From Chionis minor (Eukaryota; Chordata; Aves; Charadriiformes; Chionididae): a DNA stretch of 64,000 nucleotides. Shown here in pieces: positions 57,290 through 64,000 of the stretch; within the stretch, counting starts at the first letter, position 1; every line of letters starts with the position of its first letter. The translations under genes were made by a program, and so were the position numbers. The DNA is taken from NCBI GenBank assembly GCA_013398295.1, contig VZSF01000648.1:1-64000 (forward strand), written 5' to 3'. The notes below the pieces were generated by a model. The model worked only from the letters and a program-made list of their open reading frames with translations. It had not been told where the DNA came from and did no database searches.

Positions 57290-60200
57290 GGACTTCATAG
57301 TTCAGACAAGTGAATAAACTATTGGAATTTCATCTTCAGATTCTCCTGACAGGAATGGGCATATATGTTGGAAATAAGGATACCAGATGAATCTTCAGGA
57401 CGATAGTGTGTAATTGTACCCTGGTTTCCTAGTGAATATAGAGAGGCATTCTCAGCTGCCTTAGCACTGCCTACATTTATTTGTGCACAGTGAGTACCAG
57501 AGAGATGTTTTTCATTCGTCAGCTCCTGATGCATTTGTGGCCTGCAATAGGTCACATCTGGAAGGAGAGCACTCCAAAAGGCATCTGTATGGAAGAGCAG
57601 CCTCTGGGTTATGGCTTCTGCTGGTACGCCAGGGACAAAGAAGAGGCTGGACCTGGCTAAAGTAAGGCACAGAAGACTGGCACACCTCTGTTTTCAACAG
57701 TGGTTTGCACTGTGCAAAACCACTCTACTAGTATTTTAGAAAAGTCACTTATCTGGGTGTCAGTGGGCTGGCTCAAGAGAACGTCTCTGGGGAATGATGG
57801 CTCAGACTTGCTTCAGAGCTTCAGAAAGAGTCAAAAAGTTTGATAGTTCAACCGTCTCCCTGTGATGGAAGATGACTTTATACTATTGCTCTTTCTGTCA
57901 AGGGCAGGAGATCCCAAAGGAATGGAGCGTTACAGATCGTCCATTCAGGCCATTTCAGCGTTGCAGAACTCAGTGCCTGGGGTTAATGAGCTCACAACTG
58001 AAACTTTCAGTGCGTAAAGGAATTTCAGTCCACTATGGAATCTAGACTTGGGTAAAACTCATACGCGGAAGATGAAGAGAAATGCAACTGTTGGGATATC
58101 TAGGAATTACTGGAAAACATACCCATAGGACAGCATGGGTCCACACGGATTTATGAGTCCTGCATTACTAGAGACATTAATGCCGGGGAAGATGAGGTAA
58201 AGAATGTCTTCAGGTTTTTCTGTATGATGGGCTTCCTCCACTCCAGGCCAATGCCCTATAGGAAAACTAAAATGGAAATCAAATCCGTAGCAGGGATCTC
58301 AATATCTAAAAAATAAAAAAAAATTATGCTCACTGCAACTCTTCACTTCTCAAAGATTCATGTTGTTATATTATCTGATACACAGACTTTTTTCTGTAGC
58401 TTGAACTTGCAGTCCAGGAATGCTAAGAACATGGTAGAAAACAGTACTCTTTCAACTGACTCTTGTTTCATGGCATTACTTATCCAGAAGGCTTGTCTGA
58501 ATCTTCCATAAGGGCAATTTGATTTAAAAAAANGGTAGGTCCATTGCTTATTAAAAAAGAAAGCATTGTTTTGCACAAGCCAGAATTGCATTACTGTTAT
58601 TCTAGTCTGATTCTTGGCATCTGAAGGAAAACAAATGTTTGTACATTAGGTATTTGGGGGCAACTTTACATCACATATGCATTACCTTCATTATATATTA
58701 TTCATCTTTCTTACTGTCTCTTAACTGAAGCATGGTAATAAGAATTCTCCATTGCAAGATAATGGAACAAATGTAAAGCTGTATATATCCTTTAATAATA
58801 TGGTAGCCCTACCCCTGGGGTCTCTGAGATCTTTGTCAGGTGAGATGGCTATTTGAACACCTACCTTACGCTCGTGCAGAGTGATGGTTTTCTCCTTTGG
58901 ATGTAGTCTTGGGGGAAGATTGTTTTGGAACGCCCCAGTGCTGCTCTGGGTTCGGTCACTATACGCCTGCTGTCTGTCCTCACTCCCAGATGGCACAGTG
59001 CAGTGCACCACCCTTGCGTACTTTTTTTTAAAAAAGAGAATTCTATCTTTTCTTTTTCCTGTTGGTAACATTGTATCCATTTTCGTATGACTATTTGACT
59101 AATTTTTCAAATAATTTCTAAGAGATGCCTTTCTTGTGTGACTTGCACTGATGCTAAAAAAAGAAACAAACCTAAGAAACCCCACCTCAACCAAACCAAA
59201 ACCAAGAACTGCTCCCCACCCCCAACCCACTGCTCTACAGAGAAAGTTTTGCAGCCTGCACCTAAGTGAAGGACCATGGGGTTTGACCAAGAGCAATAAT
59301 GGTGTTTCCTTAACGTGGACGCTAGTGTTGTGCCGTGGGAGCTGAATGCAGGGAAACAAGGGCAAGGCTTAGCATCTCTTCAGGCCACACAGTGGTGGCA
59401 CCAGATGCCACTTAGAAGGGTGCCACTGTGCTTTCTGAATGGGAATATTTTTCGTCATGGGAGGGGTTTTTGGAGACTTGTGCCCCTGCTGAGCGTCACG
59501 CTCTACCTTCCCTTGTGTCTGGCTACGTTGAAGCTTTGGGGAGATCTTTTGGTGCTGACTGTGGGTAAGAGGCTGAAACACTGCCTGCTCGGGTTTGGCT
59601 TGAGCATGAGCTGCTTTTGCTACTGACACCGCATGTTTGCAGTGTCTCTCACCTTTCATTTCTGTTGCAGTTGTTTTTACCTCCTGTTCTAATTGTGGGT
59701 TTTAATTCAACTCAGAATCCCGCTTCACTCCCTTCTACAGCCCCAAGTTACATTTGCTGGTACTTGCAGTGATGAGGACTGTTAGAAATGGCATTATTGG
59801 TTGCATATTTCAGTCATGAAGCAGTCCACAGTCAGAACTGAGAATACCTGAGGTTTATGGCATTACTTTTCAATCCTCTGGCCTTGTTGCTTGTAGCCAC
59901 TGCTCCTTGGGCAGTTCCCAAGGATGCATTGGTGGGGAGGCTAGCAGCCATCCTGCTCTGAGTTACAGATTATTTTTCCAGTCAGATCTCTTGAGTAGAT
60001 ACTCCAGAGAGGCTTGAATCTGCTGTTAGTTAACAGTGAACAGAAGGGAAACCACGAGTATGTCAGCGCCACCATCTTCTTTCCAGAATCCTGTGATAAA
60101 TTAGATAACGTTGTTCTGAGAATTGCTTGCTTACTAATTATTGAAATAACGTTACCTTTTCTTTGTGTCTGTAATTAGCATTTCAGCTTGAGTCTAGGGC

Positions 60201-61900
60201 TTAATGATAAATGAGCCTTGTGTGCCATAGGTTCAGTAAATGATGAAAAACTGAAGTCTGTGTTTGCTTACTCTCTTCCTCTATAAAACAAACAAAACTG
60301 AGCTGATCTCTAAGTAGAAATGGTGTCAGAAATTATGTGGTCTAAAGGAGGAGGTTGTTTTTATTTTTATTTCTCCATTTCCTCATCGGGTGACTCACAG
60401 TACATATAAACAATGCAACAAATAAATACTCTACGTCCAACTTTAGCTAAGATAACCATGGAAAATCCTTTTATGTGTTTCTAAATCAGAGGATAAAAAT
60501 GCGTCTTCTACAAACTGGTAGGAGAATTATAGAGTAAGTCTTTAAAAGCATGATCTGGAGCAGCCTAGATTTCCAGATAGTATACTCTGAAACTTAATAT
60601 CCACATGAAACAGTTGATGAAAAATGTTGATGTAAAAATATCGTGTATCCATTTGAGATAAGTCTTTTAGAGAGAGCGTGAGCCTGCGCAGGCTGAAAAG
60701 CTAAGGCAAGCTCTATAACGTGGTATTGAGGCTCTGCCTGCTGTGCCAGCTTGCAGAGTTTCAGACTCAGAACTTGCTCTGTGGGCATCTGAACAGCACC
60801 GTGTCTGAACACAAGACTTATCTGAGCAGAATTTATGCTAGGCATGTTATCTAGTTTGTTTAAAGATATGAGCTTGTTCTGAAGATGTTGGAGGTCTTTT
60901 GCAGACTGTTTGGAGAGATAATTCATAGAGGCTTCTCTAGATGACAGCAGATGGGAAATGACAGATTTTAGCAGAAGTCTGATGTCTCAAGAAGAGAAAG
61001 AGAAATCGGTGAGCAGGCTGTGGAAGGTTATTCCAGAGGGGAACCTCAACGGCTCGAGTAAACAGGACTTTAAAATATGTCCACTGCTACATCCTAGCAA
61101 CCAAAACTTTTATGAGGTTCAGTTGGCACAGATCCACTTGCTCGGAGGCTGATTATGCATAATTCATGCTAGATTCAGGTCACTGTGACCTGAGACAAAA
61201 CTGGGACTTGAGAGACGATCCTTGGGCTCCCTGTTGCAGAGCCCCCAGTTCCTTCACCTTCATGCAAAGCAGCATGCCAGGACACTAGTTGCGTCACGGG
61301 GAAAAGCAGGCAGAGCCTTTTGGTTCTTGAATTGTCTGTGACCATAATTCAAGCTCTGTGACAGAGCTGAAAATGGTATGAAAAGGGCAGGCATACATAG
61401 CTTTCAGTTGGAAGTGTGATGCTTGGTAACATTCCAGTAATTCTGAAGGATAGCTTGGTCAACTGGTATGTAAGGTAGAGCCATAGATGACCTTCACCTT
61501 ATCACCTTCTTCAAATTAATTCCTAGGAGAAGATTCTATGGTGTTCTACTGTGCCTGCTATAGAGAAGGTTTCCTCCCAAGTGCTTGATAGGCGCTCTCT
61601 GGAAACTCCTTCATATTGTTCTGCTAAGAAACAAGCTGACAATTTTGTCAGAAATAAAGCTTTAGCCATTAACTTATTTAAAAGGGCCCTTTCCTTAAGG
61701 TGCTCTCTTGTTCTTCCCCTCCCTCTCCCCACCCCCCCAGTTGTCCACAAACTAAAAAAAGCCAAAATAACAACAAAAACAACAACAGAAAAACAAACAT
61801 ACAAACCAAAACCACCCACCCCACTAGCCAAATAATTCTCCTTAGCCTACCTGGGAAGGGAGCATTACCCTAATCTGTGTTCCTCTGTTTATATTTTTCT
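57290..61900. other. Moderately GC-richer stretch, no gene or repeat recognised
   Basis: This 4.6 kb is less AT-biased than its surroundings, and the cross-strand frame density is slightly higher. A single N follows an A-run at 58533. A minus-strand open frame of about 130 codons extends from about 60990 down to 60594 (Met codons from 60926) and is Leu/Gln-rich, without a known domain. I looked for LTR, hAT and CR1 words and found none convincing. A poly-C tract (61730-61738) and an AAC/AAAC-rich run (61765-61820) end the stretch. Confidence 0.4.
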
Positions 61901-62924
61901 CAGGTAAGCATTAAGCAGGATGAAATTGCTCCGTGCAGGATGATATGTGCTTACTTTGTCACTTCTATATCAATGGAGTACTTTTTTAAGGTGTCCTGTG
62001 TGCTTTGTCACGAGTTGGGAAAACTGGAGAGAGTGTTGTGCAGCTGGACCTGTGTTTAGCGTGGGCAGTATCTTGAAAGTAAAGTTAGAGCGGCTGGGAA
62101 CATGCATGCCCCAAAACTTTGGTGGTCTTTTAAGAGAAATCGTAGAAGCCAGTTCTCAAAGCTTCAGAGTCTCTGTATCCATACCTGTAGGGTAATTGGG
62201 CAAAATGTTCATAGCCAAGGTAGGAGACCTTTTGGGAGTATTGTTGTTATTTTTGCAAGTATTAAATGCAAAATCTGAATTCGTTACAAAAGTGCATCTG
62301 CGACTTGTGCTTAGCTGTTCCCCCTTGCCTGCAAGCTGAAGGTACCATGGTATTAAAAAGCATTGTTCTTTCCCCTTTTCCGTGCTACTCTGGTGATGTG
62401 GAATACTCGGAAAGGAAACTGAGGACCAGCAAATACTAACTACTCTACAGAAAGTCTGTACAAGGGAAAAGATTTCTATAGGGATGGATAAGAGCTTTGT
62501 ATGTAATGAAGAAGAAAATACTCAGTGGAGCGAATACTTGTGGGGAATAAATTCTTCACAGAAAGTTGAGAAAGCTGCTGAGTGTCAATGTTCCTCTGAA
62601 AATGGTAAAAGTAATTGTAAGAGCTGAATGGCGTGGCATTTAATTATGTAAGGAACCAAAGGGGCTAAAAAAATAATAACCTGGTGTATCAGAAAGCAAT
62701 TTAAAATATAAGCTAGGGAAAATGGAATATTTCTGTCACAATAAGATGAATTCTACCACTGGCTGCATTGATTTCGTGTCTCGAGTTTTGTTCCAAACAG
62801 ATCTGTAACTATAGAGGGGAGGGGAGGGAAGGAAAAAAGGCATACTTTTGTTCCCTCAACCTCCCAAGCCAACCCATTCCCTTTCTCAGCAAGAATGGTG
62901 AGAAAGATTTGGATAAATATACAA

Positions 62925-63060
62925 ACAGGACTTAAGAATTTAATTAGCTCTGTTGGTCGTTCAATCTCCAGTTGTCTGATTTAATTGTCCCTTTCAAAGG
63001 GATCATTTGAAGCAGAGCTCCATATGCTCTGTGAATGTCAGTAAACTAAGCTTGTTAGTG
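62925..63060. promoter_or_regulatory. Candidate regulatory segment with TCF/LEF-type palindrome
   Basis: TCCCTTT-C-AAAGGGA at 62988-63002 is a perfect 7-bp inverted repeat around one base, and it contains TTCAAAG, a TCF/LEF core on the minus strand. Upstream at 62938-62946 ATTTAATTA and at 62980-62986 TTTAATT give homeodomain-type cores. The segment has no low complexity. Enhancer function is inferred only from motif clustering. Confidence 0.25.
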
Positions 63061-63268
63061 TACAGTGCGAAGGCCAAAGCTGAATTCTTGTGGGTATTCA
63101 CAGCCTTTAATAAATAGCACGGTGGTGCCGAGGAGTAATCATTCTTTACACCCACTCACCCTTAAGATGTTTCCTTTCAATTCAGAAATGAATATTCAGT
63201 TGAAAAGTTATTATACATCTTGTGTCTTTCAAAATATTCTTGGCACTGCATAGGAGTCTGTCTGCAGA

Positions 63269-63290
63269 GGGGTGGGATGGGGTGGTTGGG
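63269..63290 (+). promoter_or_regulatory. G-quadruplex motif
   Basis: Runs of 4, 3, 4 and 3 G are separated by loops of 1, 2 and 5 bases, satisfying the canonical rule. It is followed closely by a T-run (63293-63300). It lies away from any CpG island, so an intronic RNA or DNA structure is possible. Confidence 0.55.
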
Positions 63291-64000
63291 TGTTTTTTTT
63301 CCCTCCTACCTTCTGCGCAGGGGATCTGAAGCCGAGCAGTAGCTGTTAGACTTCTAGGCTTGTCTGCTTATTTGTCTGAGGACTGGGGTTTTTTGGCTTG
63401 GTAATGCTGTTTCGTGAGCTGCGGAGCTCCTGCTCCATCTCCGGACAGGGGTGGCACATGAGCATGGCACAAGAGGTCCAAGCATTAGGTTGTTGGGCTC
63501 TTGACAGAAGGTCTTGCTGTGACGTGTTCTCAGCTCTGCCAAACTAGAACAACTAGGGCTAAAGCTCGTTAGGGGAGTGCCGTCTTGAAGATACTTTTAT
63601 TTTATTTTAGTGACTGGGGAATTTCATTTAGGAGAGGGTCTGTTTTCCAGTAATTTTGTGAAGGGAAAGAATAATTTTTCAAAGAAGCAGGGTTGTTTAT
63701 TTACGTCACTTTTGGGGATGAATTTGTTTGAACAGTTTCAATCACCTCATAGTTTAAAGAACTGGAATTTTGCAACAGTGTATGCTTAGGGTATTAAGAA
63801 TAATGAAAAGAAGGGCTGGGTTAAATGTGTTGCAGGAGAACTCCTTGTACTGAACGACTGGATGATAAAATGCCAGAGGAAATTGCTTGTAGATAAACGA
63901 AAGCAGTGCGTGTGGGAGGAGGAGGGGGGTCACCACATGGTGTGTGCCCTGCAGAGTGCTGCACCGGGTGTTACTACTCTAGAAGGAGACTTTGTGGTCG

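Larger units (their letters stand above)
61901..64000. other. Non-coding stretch, no gene recognised
   Basis: AT-leaning DNA with a purine-rich GGGGAGGGGAGGG run at 62816-62830, a G-quadruplex motif at 63269-63290 and a regulatory-looking segment at 62925-63060 (listed separately). Frames are short and featureless to the end of the window. Confidence 0.45.

Noticed and set aside
58143..58196. Open segment reading STRIYESCITRDINAGEDE followed by GAG|GTAAAG
   Set aside because: No polypyrimidine tract before it, no known protein match, and chance donors of this quality are frequent.
57290..61900. Possible decayed endogenous retrovirus or hAT element
   Set aside because: I found no LTR pair, primer-binding site, or protease/reverse-transcriptase/transposase words; only the composition differs.
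1..64000. CRISPR arrays, operons, phage or insertion sequences
   Set aside because: Composition, CpG depletion, CR1/MIR relics and lack of coding density show vertebrate nuclear DNA; no spaced direct-repeat array was seen.

Overview
This window looks like vertebrate nuclear DNA, most probably from a bird (a turtle or crocodilian is the alternative). The evidence is: no dense coding; a CpG island at one end followed by about 60 kb of AT-leaning non-coding DNA; very few transposons; and the ones that can be recognised are old, degenerate CR1-type LINEs and MIR-type SINEs. There are many T/G-rich runs (GGTTTTTT and similar). Assembly gaps and single Ns sit at homopolymers, as is common in draft vertebrate assemblies. 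The CR1 and MIR calls rest on remembered family consensus and conserved reverse-transcriptase words, not on a database search.

Layout: 1-310 is a CpG island with an ETS-type motif at its left edge and a strong G-quadruplex motif; it probably belongs to a promoter or first exon lying mostly left of the window. 311-9970 is single-copy-looking non-coding DNA with one candidate 34-nt micro-exon, a perfect 14-bp palindrome and homopolymer runs. 10003-10802 is an 800-N gap between a T-run and an A-run. 10832-33890 is again mostly unrecognised, with a possible tRNA-like SINE fragment, a C-homopolymer containing an N, a probable CR1 scrap (about 25.7 kb) and a non-coding exon-like segment (28.8 kb). 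33.9-43.1 kb holds the clearest repeats: MIR (33.9 kb, 39.5 kb), a minus-strand CR1 (36.1-36.6 kb) and a plus-strand CR1 3' end (42.7-43.1 kb). 45.6-45.9 kb is a small CpG-rich patch with an RFX X-box-like site and a minus-strand splice-donor match. 48.1-49.0 kb is another minus-strand CR1. 49-64 kb has nothing convincing except scattered motifs.

I find no open reading frame that I can defend as a protein-coding gene. The longest (161 codons on the minus strand at 33821-34306) overlaps a MIR, and the others have no recognisable domain and lengths expected by chance. The simplest reading is a CpG-island promoter at the left, transcription to the right, and most or all of the window being the large first intron of that gene or intergenic DNA. 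The excess of T-runs over A-runs on the + strand fits a plus-strand transcript. I see no sign of an operon, CRISPR, phage or any new multi-gene system. The observations most worth checking are the regulatory-looking ones (left CpG island, X-box patch, homeodomain-type inverted repeats) and the relic CR1 elements.
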